Source: Egibacter rhizosphaerae (GTDB taxonomy: Bacteria > Actinomycetota > Nitriliruptoria > Euzebyales > Egibacteraceae). Taken from it: a DNA stretch of 64,000 bases. Where the stretch lies: the NCBI RefSeq assembly GCF_004322855.1, contig NZ_CP036402.1, forward strand, positions 1,612,001-1,676,000, given 5' to 3'. A program made the translations under genes and the position numbers. Shown here in pieces: positions 51,684 through 59,502 of this stretch. The notes below the pieces were generated by a model that searched no databases, was not told the origin of the DNA, and saw only the letters and a program-made list of their open reading frames with translations. Each line of letters opens with the position of its first letter. Position 1 is the first letter of the stretch.

Positions 51684-54287
51684 ATGAGCGCACCCCGTTC
51701 CTCGAGTTCGCGCGGGTCCCCGAGCCCGCCGCTCCGGACCACGCCAGGACCCGAGGCGCTGCTCGGGATGATCTTCCTGATCCTCGGCGCGAGTGCCCTG
51801 GTGGCGGCGAGCCTCACCCCGGCGGCGGCCCTCGCGGCGAGCTCAGCGCGGGCGCTCGAGTCCTTCTTCGACTTCCCCCCGTTGTCGGACGACCTCGGCG
51901 ACCCGTGGGAGCGCAGCGTCATCACCGATCGCGACGGCGGTCAACTGGCCGTCATCCGGGAGGAGAACCGCACCACCGTCGACCTCGACGAAGTGCCCCG
52001 GCACGTGCAGCGCGCGGTGCTGGCGACCGAGGACGCCAGCTTCCTGGAGCACGAGGGCGTCAACTGGTCAGCGATCGCGCGCGCGGCCGTCAGCAACGTC
52101 CGGGCCGGCGAGATCACTGGTGGTGGCTCGACGATCACGCAACAGCTCGTGAAGAACATCGCGCTCTCGGGAGAGCAGACGGTCGACCGCAAGCTGCAGG
52201 AGGCGGTCTACGCCATCGAGCTCGAGAACACCCTGTCGAAGGCGCAGATCCTCGAGGCGTATCTGAATGAGGCCTACTTCGGCAACCGCGTCTACGGCAT
52301 CGCGACCGCCGCGGAGTTCTACTACGGCAAAGAGGTCGGCGATCTCGAGGTCGAGGAGGCGGCCCTGCTGGCCGGCGTCATCCGTGCCCCCACCGCGAAC
52401 GACCCCATCGAGCATCCCGACCAAGCCCTCCAGCGTCGCAACATCGTCCTCGCCCAGATGGCCCGCCAGGACTGGTTGTCCGAGCACGAGGCCCGTCAGC
52501 TCGCAGAGGAGCCGCTCGACCTCGATGTGGAGCCGCTGCCCGAGCCCGAGCAGCCGTTCTTCGTCGACTACGTGCACGAGCTGTTGCTGAACGAGCCGAT
52601 GCTGGGCGATGACCGGGACGACCGTCGCCGACGGATCCGCCAGGCGGGACTGGAGATCCGCACGACGCTGCACCCCGAGCTGCAGGACCTCGCTCAAGAG
52701 ACGATCCGCGACGTCCTGGACGGCGCGGACGACCCCGACGGCGTGCTCACCACCATCGACCCCACGACGGGGGAGATCCTCGCCATCGGCGTCGGACCCC
52801 GCGAGTACGGCGAGGACGAGGGCCAGACGCAGGTCAACCCGGCGAGCGCCGACCTCGGTGGCAGCGGCCGCCAGCCCGGCAGCGTCTTCAAGGCGTTCAT
52901 GCTCGCCGCCGCACTCGAGGACGGGCTGTCGCCCGGCTACGTGCACGACGGCGGGCAGGAGTACGAGTTCGAGCAGCTCGAGTGCGGCAGCGACGACTAC
53001 AGGCCCAGCAACTACGGCGGGGCCTCCCACGGGACCCTCGACATGGCGGACGCCACCGAGATCTCGAGCAACGTCTACTTCGCCCACCTCCTCGACGAGG
53101 TCGGGATCGAACCGCTCATCGACGTGACCGAGCGCGTGGGTCTGACCCTTCCCCACGCCGAACAGGTCATCGCCGAGCAGCGGTGCTCGGTCGTGCTCGG
53201 CGGCGAGGACGTGTTCCCCCTGGAGATGGCCGGGGCCTTCGCGACACTCGCCAACTCCGGTGAGCGCTGTGAGCCCCATGCGATCATCGAGATCCGCGAC
53301 CGCCGCGGAGATCTGATCACGGAGAGCGACGACGAGTGCGCCAGCACGGTGGCCCCCGAGGTGGCCGATCGCACCAACGACCTGTTGCGCGAGCCGATCG
53401 AATCGGGCACCGCAAGCGAGCACGGGCAGATCGGCCGCCCGGCGGCCGGCAAGACCGGCACGACCAGCGACCACCGCGACGCGTGGTTCGTCGGTTCGGT
53501 GCCACAGCTGACCACGGCCGCCTGGATCGGCCACGAGCAGCCTCGCGAGATGACCCACGACGCCTGCGGTGGACCGGTCACCGGCAGCTGCCTGCCGACG
53601 ATCCTCTGGGCCGACTACATGCGCGCCGCCGTGGACGTGCTCGACCTCGAGCCCGAGGAGTTCCCGGAGCCGCCCGCCATCCCCGAGACCTCCGTGCCCG
53701 ACGTGGTGGGCGACGAGGAGGACGATGCGGCCGAGACGCTCGAGGACGAGGACCTCACGGCCTCCTCCACCACCACCAGCCACTGGGCCCCCGCGGGCAT
53801 CGTGGTCGATCAGTCGCCCGAGGGCGGCAGCCGCGTGGACGAGGGCAGCCAAGTGGCGCTCGAGATCTCCGACGGCACCGACGAGGTGCCGCAGATGCTC
53901 GACCTCATCGGCCGACGAGTCGACGAGGTCGACCTGCTCACCTGGATCGACTTCGACGTCGACGAGGTACCCGTCGAGGATCCCGACGCAGTGGACCGGA
54001 TCCTCGATCAGTCCCCCGCGCCGGGGACCCCATTGTTCGACGGCGTCGACCAGGTCCCGGTGGTCCTCGCCGTCGGGGTACCGGCGACCGCGGACGAGCC
54101 CGGCGTGGAGACCGGCCTGCCCGGACTGCCCGACCGCATCGAGGACGACGGGGGCGAGGAGAGCGACACGGCAGGCGAGGACAACGACAACGGGGCGGGC
54201 GAGGACGAGATCGGCGAGGACGAGATCGGCGAGGACGAGATCGGCGAGGACGAGATCGGCGAGGACGAGATCGGCGAGGACTCGTGA
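51684..54287 (+). CDS. Class A penicillin-binding protein with PASTA domains (PonA2-like)
   Basis: An 867-residue bifunctional peptidoglycan synthase. One membrane helix (about residues 27-50), a GT51 glycosyltransferase domain (catalytic Glu116 in ATEDASFLEHEG; GGGSTITQQLVKN) and a transpeptidase domain with SxxK PGSVFK (Ser400), SSN and KTGT (Lys590). Two PASTA-like modules follow (about 680-815), then an acidic linker ending in five EDEIG repeats. Context matches M. tuberculosis ponA2. The stop overlaps the metallophosphoesterase start (GTGA). The repeated tail would lie outside the cell. Confidence 0.93.
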   Translation: MSAPRSSSSRGSPSPPLRTTPGPEALLGMIFLILGASALVAASLTPAAALAASSARALESFFDFPPLSDDLGDPWERSVITDRDGGQLAVIREENRTTVDLDEVPRHVQRAVLATEDASFLEHEGVNWSAIARAAVSNVRAGEITGGGSTITQQLVKNIALSGEQTVDRKLQEAVYAIELENTLSKAQILEAYLNEAYFGNRVYGIATAAEFYYGKEVGDLEVEEAALLAGVIRAPTANDPIEHPDQALQRRNIVLAQMARQDWLSEHEARQLAEEPLDLDVEPLPEPEQPFFVDYVHELLLNEPMLGDDRDDRRRRIRQAGLEIRTTLHPELQDLAQETIRDVLDGADDPDGVLTTIDPTTGEILAIGVGPREYGEDEGQTQVNPASADLGGSGRQPGSVFKAFMLAAALEDGLSPGYVHDGGQEYEFEQLECGSDDYRPSNYGGASHGTLDMADATEISSNVYFAHLLDEVGIEPLIDVTERVGLTLPHAEQVIAEQRCSVVLGGEDVFPLEMAGAFATLANSGERCEPHAIIEIRDRRGDLITESDDECASTVAPEVADRTNDLLREPIESGTASEHGQIGRPAAGKTGTTSDHRDAWFVGSVPQLTTAAWIGHEQPREMTHDACGGPVTGSCLPTILWADYMRAAVDVLDLEPEEFPEPPAIPETSVPDVVGDEEDDAAETLEDEDLTASSTTTSHWAPAGIVVDQSPEGGSRVDEGSQVALEISDGTDEVPQMLDLIGRRVDEVDLLTWIDFDVDEVPVEDPDAVDRILDQSPAPGTPLFDGVDQVPVVLAVGVPATADEPGVETGLPGLPDRIEDDGGEESDTAGEDNDNGAGEDEIGEDEIGEDEIGEDEIGEDEIGEDS
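54201..54275 (+). repeat. 15-bp coding tandem repeat at the PBP C-terminus
   Basis: Five exact copies of a 15-bp unit encoding EDEIG, immediately before the stop codon. The copies are identical at DNA level, pointing to recent expansion. Confidence 0.95.
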
Positions 54288-55267
54288 CGCGCTCGGGCCT
54301 GCGCGGCATCGTCGCGGGCGCCGCGGCGACGACGGTCGCCACGGCGGGCTGGGCAACGCTCGTCGAGCCCCGCTGGTTCGCGTTGCGCGAACGCGTGGTC
54401 CCGTCGCTGCCCCGCACGGCCTCGCGACCCCTGTCGATGCTGCACCTCTCGGACCTGCACCTGCAGCCGAGCGGCCTTGCCGGGAGGGCCTCGCGCGCCA
54501 ACACGCTGCGCCGCTTCCTCGAACGCTGCCTCGCCGAGGACCCCGATCTCGTCGTCGTCACCGGCGACCTCACCGGTCACCCGGATGCGATCGACGAGGT
54601 GATCGCCACGTTGGCGCCCCTCGTGGCCGAGCGCCCGGGCCTCGTGACCCTCGGCTCGAGCGACGCCTACGGGCCGACGCCCCACAACCCACTGCGCTAC
54701 CTGCTCCAGCCCGACGGCAGGGACCCCGACAAGCCCTTCGGACCCCCGGTCGACACCGGCCGACTGCTGCGGGGACTCTCCACGACGGGGTGGACGGTCG
54801 TTGAGAACGCCGGCGCGCGAGTGGACACGCCGAGCGGACCGATCGATGTCGTCGGTCTCGGGGACGCGCACATCGACGCCGATCGACCGGAGGCGGTACC
54901 CGCGGGCGCGATCGCGCCCGACGTGCTGTTACGTCTCGGTGTCGCGCATGCGCCGTACGCCCGGGTGCTCGAGGAGCTCGCGCGACGCGGCTGCCATCTC
55001 GCCGTGTGCGGTCACACGCACGGTGGTCAGGTGCGGGTCCCCGGCATCGGCGCGCTCGCGACGAACTGCGACCTCCCCAGGCGCCAGGCCTCGGGCGTCT
55101 CGGCATGGAACGGACTGCCGCTGCACGTCTCCGCGGGGCTGGGAATGAATCGCTACTCGCCCTACCGGTTCGCCTGCCGCCCCGAGGCCACGATCCTGCG
55201 TCTGGTGCCCGCCGGCCCTGACGCACCCGACCGGGCAGCCGCCCAACCGCGCCGCGCGCAGCTTTGA
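54284..55267 (+). CDS. Metallophosphoesterase
   Basis: A 327-residue protein with an N-terminal hydrophobic segment (about residues 7-25) and a calcineurin-like phosphoesterase domain: HLSDLHLQPS, VVTGDLTGHPD, and CGHTHGGQVR. The usual GNHD motif is LGSSDAYGP, as in the mycobacterial homologue next to ponA2. The GTG start overlaps the PBP stop by 4 bp. A role at the cell envelope, together with the PBP, is inferred from position only. Confidence 0.9.
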   Translation: MTRSGLRGIVAGAAATTVATAGWATLVEPRWFALRERVVPSLPRTASRPLSMLHLSDLHLQPSGLAGRASRANTLRRFLERCLAEDPDLVVVTGDLTGHPDAIDEVIATLAPLVAERPGLVTLGSSDAYGPTPHNPLRYLLQPDGRDPDKPFGPPVDTGRLLRGLSTTGWTVVENAGARVDTPSGPIDVVGLGDAHIDADRPEAVPAGAIAPDVLLRLGVAHAPYARVLEELARRGCHLAVCGHTHGGQVRVPGIGALATNCDLPRRQASGVSAWNGLPLHVSAGLGMNRYSPYRFACRPEATILRLVPAGPDAPDRAAAQPRRAQL

Positions 55268-55292
55268 GGGGCCGTGCCCGTGCGGCTAGGCT
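55264..55292 (+). promoter_or_regulatory. tRNA-Pro promoter TTGAGG-N17-TAGGCT
   Basis: A -35 element TTGAGG (overlapping the phosphoesterase stop), exactly 17 bp, and a -10 TAGGCT, 19 bp before the mature tRNA 5' end. This is the most complete promoter in the window besides the RHH one. Confidence 0.65.
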
Positions 55293-55311
55293 GGCCGCTC
55301 GAACGGTCTGA

Positions 55312-55386
55312 CGGGATGTAGCGCAGCTTGGTTAGCGCGCCACGTTCGGGACGTGGAGGTCCCCGGTTCAAATCCGGGCATCCCGA
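55312..55386 (+). tRNA. tRNA-Pro (anticodon CGG)
   Basis: A full cloverleaf: acceptor CGGGATG (55312-55318) with CATCCCG (55379-55385), C1-G72 as is typical of bacterial tRNA-Pro, discriminator A at 55386. Anticodon stem CCACG/CGTGG encloses loop TTCGGGA with anticodon CGG at 55347-55349. The T arm CCCGGTTCAAATCCGGG is standard. CCA is not encoded. It decodes CCG, a very common codon in this GC-rich genome. Confidence 0.95.
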
Positions 55387-55395
55387 CGGCTGAAT

Positions 55396-55422
55396 CGGCC
55401 CGCGGTCACTCGCCGCGGGCCG
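55396..55422 (+). terminator. Hairpin terminator after tRNA-Pro
   Basis: Perfect 10-bp arms CGGCCCGCGG and CCGCGGGCCG around a seven-base loop, nine bases after the tRNA, followed by TTCTGCG. Confidence 0.65.
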
Positions 55423-55468
55423 TTCTGCGTGCGGCGCACGCAGCCCGCGAGTGACAGACTCTGCCGCC

Positions 55469-55753
55469 ATGCACCTCGCCGAGTTCCAACAGCAAATGGC
55501 CACCCTCTACGGGGAGCGCGATCGGGCCCGCGGCCTGGCCCGCTCGTTCGCGTGGTTCACCGAGGAGTGCGGTGAGCTGTCGCGAGCGCTGTTCCGGGGC
55601 GACCACGCCGACCGAGAGCGGGAGTTCGCCGACGTCCTCGCCTGGCTGGCCTCCCTCGCGGAGCAAGCGGATGTCGACCTCGCCACCGCGGCGGAGCGCT
55701 ACGCCTCGGGCTGTCCGCGTTGCGGCTCGACACCCTGTGGATGCGGACGATGA
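55469..55753 (+). CDS. MazG-like nucleotide pyrophosphohydrolase domain protein
   Basis: A 94-residue all-helical protein. The MazG metal motif ExxE is in WFTEECGELSRALF and the ExxD partner is EFADVLAWLASLA. Such proteins hydrolyse (d)NTPs. A short Cys cluster at the C-terminus (CPRCGSTPCGCGR) resembles a zinc-binding tail. ATG 55469 is preferred over a GTG six codons earlier. Its stop overlaps the start of the Eis-like gene. Confidence 0.82.
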   Translation: MHLAEFQQQMATLYGERDRARGLARSFAWFTEECGELSRALFRGDHADREREFADVLAWLASLAEQADVDLATAAERYASGCPRCGSTPCGCGR

Positions 55754-57000
55754 TCGGCCTCGCACCGGGCAGCACTCCCGGCTCGCCCGCCCGCGACACG
55801 GCACCCGACCGCCCCGAGCGGGCACATCGAGCCGCAGTGCGCCTGGAGCCACGGCACCTCGACTCGTGCTTGCACAACCGCACGTCCGCGTTCGGCACCG
55901 CCCCCGAGACCGAGTCGGAGCGGATCGAGCGGCAGCTCGCCGACGGCGAGTTGTGGGGCCTCGTCGACGGTGACACCGTGCTCGCGCAGGCGCGGCTCGT
56001 GCCCACGTTCCACCGCCTCGGCGGCCGGCCCGTGCCCTGCCTGGGTCTCGCCGGCGTGGCCGTGCCCCCCGAGCAGCGCCGACACGGCTACGCGGCCACC
56101 CTCGTGCGTGACGTGACCGTGCTGGGCGCGGTCGAGGGCTTCGGCGCCTCGGTCCTCTATCCGGCAACGACCGCGTTCTATCGCGCGTTGGGATGGGAGC
56201 ACGCGGGCACGCGCTCGCGCTATCGCGTCCTGACGCGGGCGGCGACGACGCGTGGCCCGACCATGCGCCTCGCGGACCGTCCCACCGACTGGGCCGCGCT
56301 GCAGCGGTGCCGCGAACGGTCGGTGGCCGACGTCGCGGGGACCGCGGTGCGCCCGCCGGATCGATGGCAACAGCTGGCCGACGCCCGCTACCGCTACGCG
56401 CTCGACGACCCCGAGCAGCCCGGGGAGCTCCGCGCCTACGCCCTCGTCGACCACGAGCACGAGCCGACCGACTGGCAGTTCCGTCTCCGCCTGCGCGACT
56501 GGGCCGCCACCGACCGTGGAGGTCTGGACGCGGTCGTCGCGCTGGTCGGCCAGAGCGACTCGATCGCCCGCGCTGCCGTCTTCGTCGACACGACGCCGGC
56601 GCGCTGGTCGGCGGTGCTGCCCGAGCAGGAGCTCGAGATCGCGGGGCAGCTGCACTGGATGGCCCGCGGCCTGGACCTGCCGGCCGCCATCGGCGCGCGC
56701 GGCTTCCCGGCGGGCCTGGCGTTGGCGGTCACCCTGCAGGTCGAGGACGAACCTGCGCTCGAGGAGGTCGTGCCGTCGGGGCCGTGGCGTCTGGAGGTGG
56801 CCGGCGGCGAGGGCCGCCTCGTCGACGTCCCCGGCGCCGACGTGCGCTTGGCGCCGCAGGCGGTGGGACCCCTGATCACGGGCTTCCGCAGCGCGAGCGA
56901 CCTCCGGATGCTGGGGCTGGTCCGGGGCCCGAGCGACTCGCTCGAGCTCCTCGATGCGGCCTTCGCGGGGTCGTCGCCGAGCATGATCGACTTCTTCTGA
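55750..57000 (+). CDS. Eis-like GNAT N-acetyltransferase
   Basis: A 416-residue protein with two GNAT-like domains and an SCP2-like C-terminal domain, the layout of mycobacterial Eis (enhanced intracellular survival). The acetyl-CoA loop is VAVPPEQRRHGYAATLVRDV. The chain ends in SMIDFF; in Eis the C-terminal carboxylate of a Phe takes part in catalysis, and a terminal Phe is kept here. Eis proteins multi-acetylate aminoglycosides and other amines; the natural substrate is unknown. ATG 55750 overlaps the MazG stop (ATGA). Confidence 0.85.
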   Translation: MIGLAPGSTPGSPARDTAPDRPERAHRAAVRLEPRHLDSCLHNRTSAFGTAPETESERIERQLADGELWGLVDGDTVLAQARLVPTFHRLGGRPVPCLGLAGVAVPPEQRRHGYAATLVRDVTVLGAVEGFGASVLYPATTAFYRALGWEHAGTRSRYRVLTRAATTRGPTMRLADRPTDWAALQRCRERSVADVAGTAVRPPDRWQQLADARYRYALDDPEQPGELRAYALVDHEHEPTDWQFRLRLRDWAATDRGGLDAVVALVGQSDSIARAAVFVDTTPARWSAVLPEQELEIAGQLHWMARGLDLPAAIGARGFPAGLALAVTLQVEDEPALEEVVPSGPWRLEVAGGEGRLVDVPGADVRLAPQAVGPLITGFRSASDLRMLGLVRGPSDSLELLDAAFAGSSPSMIDFF

Positions 57001-57056
57001 CTGCGGGACACGGCGGGGCGCCGGGCTCGTCGCCCCACGGACCGAGAGGAGGCCAC

Positions 57057-57785
57057 GTGCCGATCACGTCCGTCATCGACCATGTCGCGGCAGCGGTGCC
57101 CGACCCTCGGGTCGCGAGCCAGCGCTGGGTCGACGAGCTGGGCGGTGGGACGCTCAACGACGCCTCGGGTGAGCACTTCGCCACCCGCCAGATCCGCTAC
57201 ACCGGCGGCGGCAAGCTGGAGCTGCTCGCGCCCCCGCCCGACGACGACTCCCCCGACAACTTCGTTCGGCGGTTCCTCGACCGGCGTGGCGCGGGCGTCC
57301 ACCACGTGACGCTAAAGGTGCCCGAGCTGCACCCTGCACTGCGGGAGATGCAGGCGGCGGGCTACGAGGTCGTCGATGTTCAGGACACCCACCCCCACTG
57401 GTGGGAGGGCTTCATGCGGCCCTCGCAGGTCGGTGGCCTGATCGTGCAGGTCGCACAGTCCTCCCTGTCCGCGGAGGAATGGGCCGCGCAGTTCGGGCGG
57501 ATCCCCGAGGCGCCGCACCGGGAGGCGGCCGAGCTGCGCGGCCCCCTGCTCGCCCACCCGGACCTCGGCGTCGCTCGGGAGCTCTGGGGCCTGCTGGGCG
57601 GCGACGTCCGCGACGAGGGCGATCGACTGCTGGTCGCCTGGCCCGACAGCGTGCTGACGGTGGCGATCGTCCACGGGAAGTCCGCAGGGCCGCGAGGGCT
57701 CCGCTTCGCGGGCTCCGGCACCCTGCCGCCGGACAACGCCGCGGGTCCCGCGGTCCTCGAGGAGAGCGCCCGCGACCGGGGGTAG
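57057..57785 (+). CDS. VOC-family (glyoxalase/methylmalonyl-CoA epimerase-like) protein
   Basis: A 242-residue protein. Residues 1-135 are a vicinal-oxygen-chelate domain: VIDHVAAAVPDPRVASQRWV, then GAGVHHVTLKVPELHPALRE with the second metal-site His, and GGLIVQVAQ. The C-terminal 100 residues look like a second, more diverged VOC half. GTG 57057 follows GAGAGGAGG. An epimerase or lyase activity is plausible; the substrate is not readable. Confidence 0.8.
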   Translation: MPITSVIDHVAAAVPDPRVASQRWVDELGGGTLNDASGEHFATRQIRYTGGGKLELLAPPPDDDSPDNFVRRFLDRRGAGVHHVTLKVPELHPALREMQAAGYEVVDVQDTHPHWWEGFMRPSQVGGLIVQVAQSSLSAEEWAAQFGRIPEAPHREAAELRGPLLAHPDLGVARELWGLLGGDVRDEGDRLLVAWPDSVLTVAIVHGKSAGPRGLRFAGSGTLPPDNAAGPAVLEESARDRG

Positions 57786-57798
57786 CTCCCCGCCCGAG

Positions 57799-57866
57799 GT
57801 GGCTCCGCGCCCGAGGTGGCTCCGCGCCCGAGGTGGCTCCGCGCCCGAGGTGGCTCCGCGCCCGAG
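57799..57866. repeat. 17-bp tandem repeat, four exact copies
   Basis: GTGGCTCCGCGCCCGAG is repeated exactly four times, with a decayed copy before it. The 17-bp period breaks any reading frame, so this is non-coding DNA between the VOC gene and the methyltransferase gene. Confidence 0.95.
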
Positions 57867-57911
57867 GGTCGAAGTGCGCCGCTATGGAGCATCTGTCCGG
57901 CCATTCGCCGC

Positions 57912-57917
57912 TAGCCT
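57912..57917 (+). promoter_or_regulatory. -10 box TAGCCT before the methyltransferase gene
   Basis: TAGCCT 31 bp upstream of ATG 57949; the short leader contains GAGAGG. Confidence 0.4.
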
Positions 57918-57948
57918 GCGTCCTCCCGGACGTCGAGAGGGCACGACG

Positions 57949-58671
57949 ATGGACGATCCCACACAGTACGGGCGTGACTGGGCCGAGGACTACGACGAGT
58001 TGCACGGGGCCGACCCGAACCCGACCGTCGATGCGGTGTCGGACCTGGCCGGTGGCGGACCGGTGCTCGAGTTCGGGGTCGGCACGGGCCGCATCGCGCT
58101 GCCGCTCGCGGACCGGGGCCTCGAGGTGGTGGGGATCGATGCCTCCCCGGAGATGCTCGCCCGGCTGCGGGCGAAGCCGGGCAGCGAGGGGATCGAGGGG
58201 ATCGAGGGGGACTTCGTCGAGGTGGCGGTCGACCGCCGGTTCACGATCGTACTGCTCGCGGCCAACACGTTGTTCGGCCTGCCGACGCAGGAGGTCCAGG
58301 TCGTGTGCTTCACGAACGCGGCGCGACACCTGACCCCCGACGGCGCGTTCGTCCTCGACGGGTTCGTGCCCGACCCGGGACGCTTCGACCGGGGGCAGCG
58401 CACCCAGAGCATGCGCGCGGGCGGCAACGAGGTCCTGCTGGAGAGCAGCCTCCACGATCCGGTGACCCAGCGGGTGGACAGCACGATCCTGCGCCTGGGC
58501 CGGGAGGGCGCTCGGACGTACCCGGTGTCGGTGCGCTACGCTTGGCCCACGGAGCTCGATCTCATGGCCCGACTCGCGGGCCTTCGACTGGCCGAGCGCT
58601 GGGGCGGCTGGCGCCGCGAGCCGTTCACGGCGTCCAGCGGCATGCACGTCTCGATCTACCGCCCCGCCTGA
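57949..58671 (+). CDS. Class I SAM-dependent methyltransferase
   Basis: A 240-residue small-molecule-type methyltransferase. The SAM loop is VLEFGVGTGRIALPLADRG, motif II VVGIDASPEMLARLRAKPGS and motif III LTPDGAFVLDGFVPDPG. The C-terminal half (about 150-240) has a strand-rich substrate cap. ATG 57949 has a GAGAGG site. The substrate is unknown and no pathway genes adjoin. Confidence 0.88.
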   Translation: MDDPTQYGRDWAEDYDELHGADPNPTVDAVSDLAGGGPVLEFGVGTGRIALPLADRGLEVVGIDASPEMLARLRAKPGSEGIEGIEGDFVEVAVDRRFTIVLLAANTLFGLPTQEVQVVCFTNAARHLTPDGAFVLDGFVPDPGRFDRGQRTQSMRAGGNEVLLESSLHDPVTQRVDSTILRLGREGARTYPVSVRYAWPTELDLMARLAGLRLAERWGGWRREPFTASSGMHVSIYRPA

Positions 58672-58684
58672 ATCACGGCAGCCC

Positions 58685-59047
58685 CTACCGGCGGAGGGTG
58701 TCGTCGTACTCGACGATCCAGATCCACGTATCGTCCGGGTCGCGGATCTGCATGGATCGACCGAACGTCTCGTCGGCGATGTCCCGGTCGACCGCGATTC
58801 CGGCCTCCTCCAACCGTCCCCGGACCTTCTCGAGCGGCTCGTCGGCGATCAGGTTTAGTCAGAACCGACTCGGGTCATCGGCCGGGGGCAACTCGTCCGC
58901 CGTATGGAGACCGACCACGTGGCCCTCGCGGACCATCGCCGCGAACGTGCTCGTCCGGGTCCCTTCGTCGACCTCGTACCCCAGGGCGCGCCAGAACACG
59001 ATCGAGCGTTCGAGGGCCCTGGACAGAACGATCGGCTGTGGCTGCAT
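58685..59047 (-). pseudogene. VOC-family gene interrupted by a single in-frame TGA (possible recoding)
   Basis: A 121-codon frame that encodes a complete single VOC domain except for TGA at codon 63 (58859-58861). Before it: VLSRALERSIVFWRALGYEV and LHTADELPPADDPSRF. After it, in the same frame: LNLIADEPLEKVRGRLEEAG and IRDPDDTWIWIVEYDD, a normal VOC ending, then TAG. ATG 59047 has GGGGG upstream; a GTG at 59101 overlapping the RHH stop is an alternative start. The TGA sits at the start of the second module. Either a nonsense mutation or UGA recoding (selA and selB are nearby). CTA, a rare codon here, follows the TGA. No canonical SECIS was seen. Confidence 0.7.
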
Positions 59048-59097
59048 CAGCATCCCCCCTGCGGTGTCCGGCGTGGCGTCCGGCTCACGCGGCCGGC

Positions 59098-59298
59098 TCA
59101 CGCGTCCGGGTTCGGGCCGCCCTCCACGGTCGAGGCCTCGTCCAACCCGTGGCGCTCGACCCGGTCGAGATGCGTGGCAAGCACCCGCTCGACGTAACCC
59201 GACAACGACGTGTCCGAGTCCACCGCCGCGTGCTTCACTCGCCTGATGAGCTCCGGCGGTAGGTAGACGTTGAACTGCTGCTTATCCTCGTAGGCCAT
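59098..59298 (-). CDS. Ribbon-helix-helix (CopG/Arc-type) DNA-binding protein
   Basis: A 66-residue protein. The strand KQQFNVYLPPELIRRVKHAA followed by DTSLSGYVERVLATHLDRVE is the RHH fold, which dimerises and inserts a beta ribbon into the DNA major groove; many such proteins are antitoxins or autorepressors. It is expressed from a near-consensus promoter carrying a palindrome in its spacer, a likely autoregulatory site. The next gene on the strand is the interrupted VOC gene, 50 bp on; no toxin-like gene follows. Confidence 0.85.
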   Translation of the reverse strand: MAYEDKQQFNVYLPPELIRRVKHAAVDSDTSLSGYVERVLATHLDRVERHGLDEASTVEGGPNPDA

Positions 59299-59304
59299 GA
59301 AGGG

Positions 59305-59333
59305 AGGCTACTATACTAGCAAGCTAGTGTCAA
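59305..59333 (-). promoter_or_regulatory. Promoter TTGACA-N17-TAGCCT with palindromic operator, RHH gene
   Basis: On the minus strand a perfect -35 TTGACA, exactly 17 bp, and -10 TAGCCT, then six bases to ATG 59298, giving a leaderless mRNA. The palindrome ACTAGC-N2-GCTAGT (59315-59328) fills the spacer and touches the -35, an ideal place for repression by the RHH protein. The site is far richer in A and T than its surroundings. Confidence 0.75.
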
Positions 59334-59502
59334 TCCCGGGGGTCCCCTCGGGTGCTGTTCCACCCCCGAGTCCCCTCAGGTGCGTTGGCCAGCCGCGCTG
59401 TGCCGACGGCTCATCAACGCACCCGGGGCAGGCCAGCGACCGTCCACAAGTCGCACGGGACTCGATGCGTGCGCTGCTGTCCGCGGCACGCAGGCTCGTC
59501 CC

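Noticed and set aside
58795-58861. A canonical bacterial SECIS element after the in-frame TGA
   Set aside because: A weak stem-loop exists, but with a CCG triloop and no bulged U or apical G/GU; it does not meet the usual pattern by eye, so it is mentioned only as a possibility.
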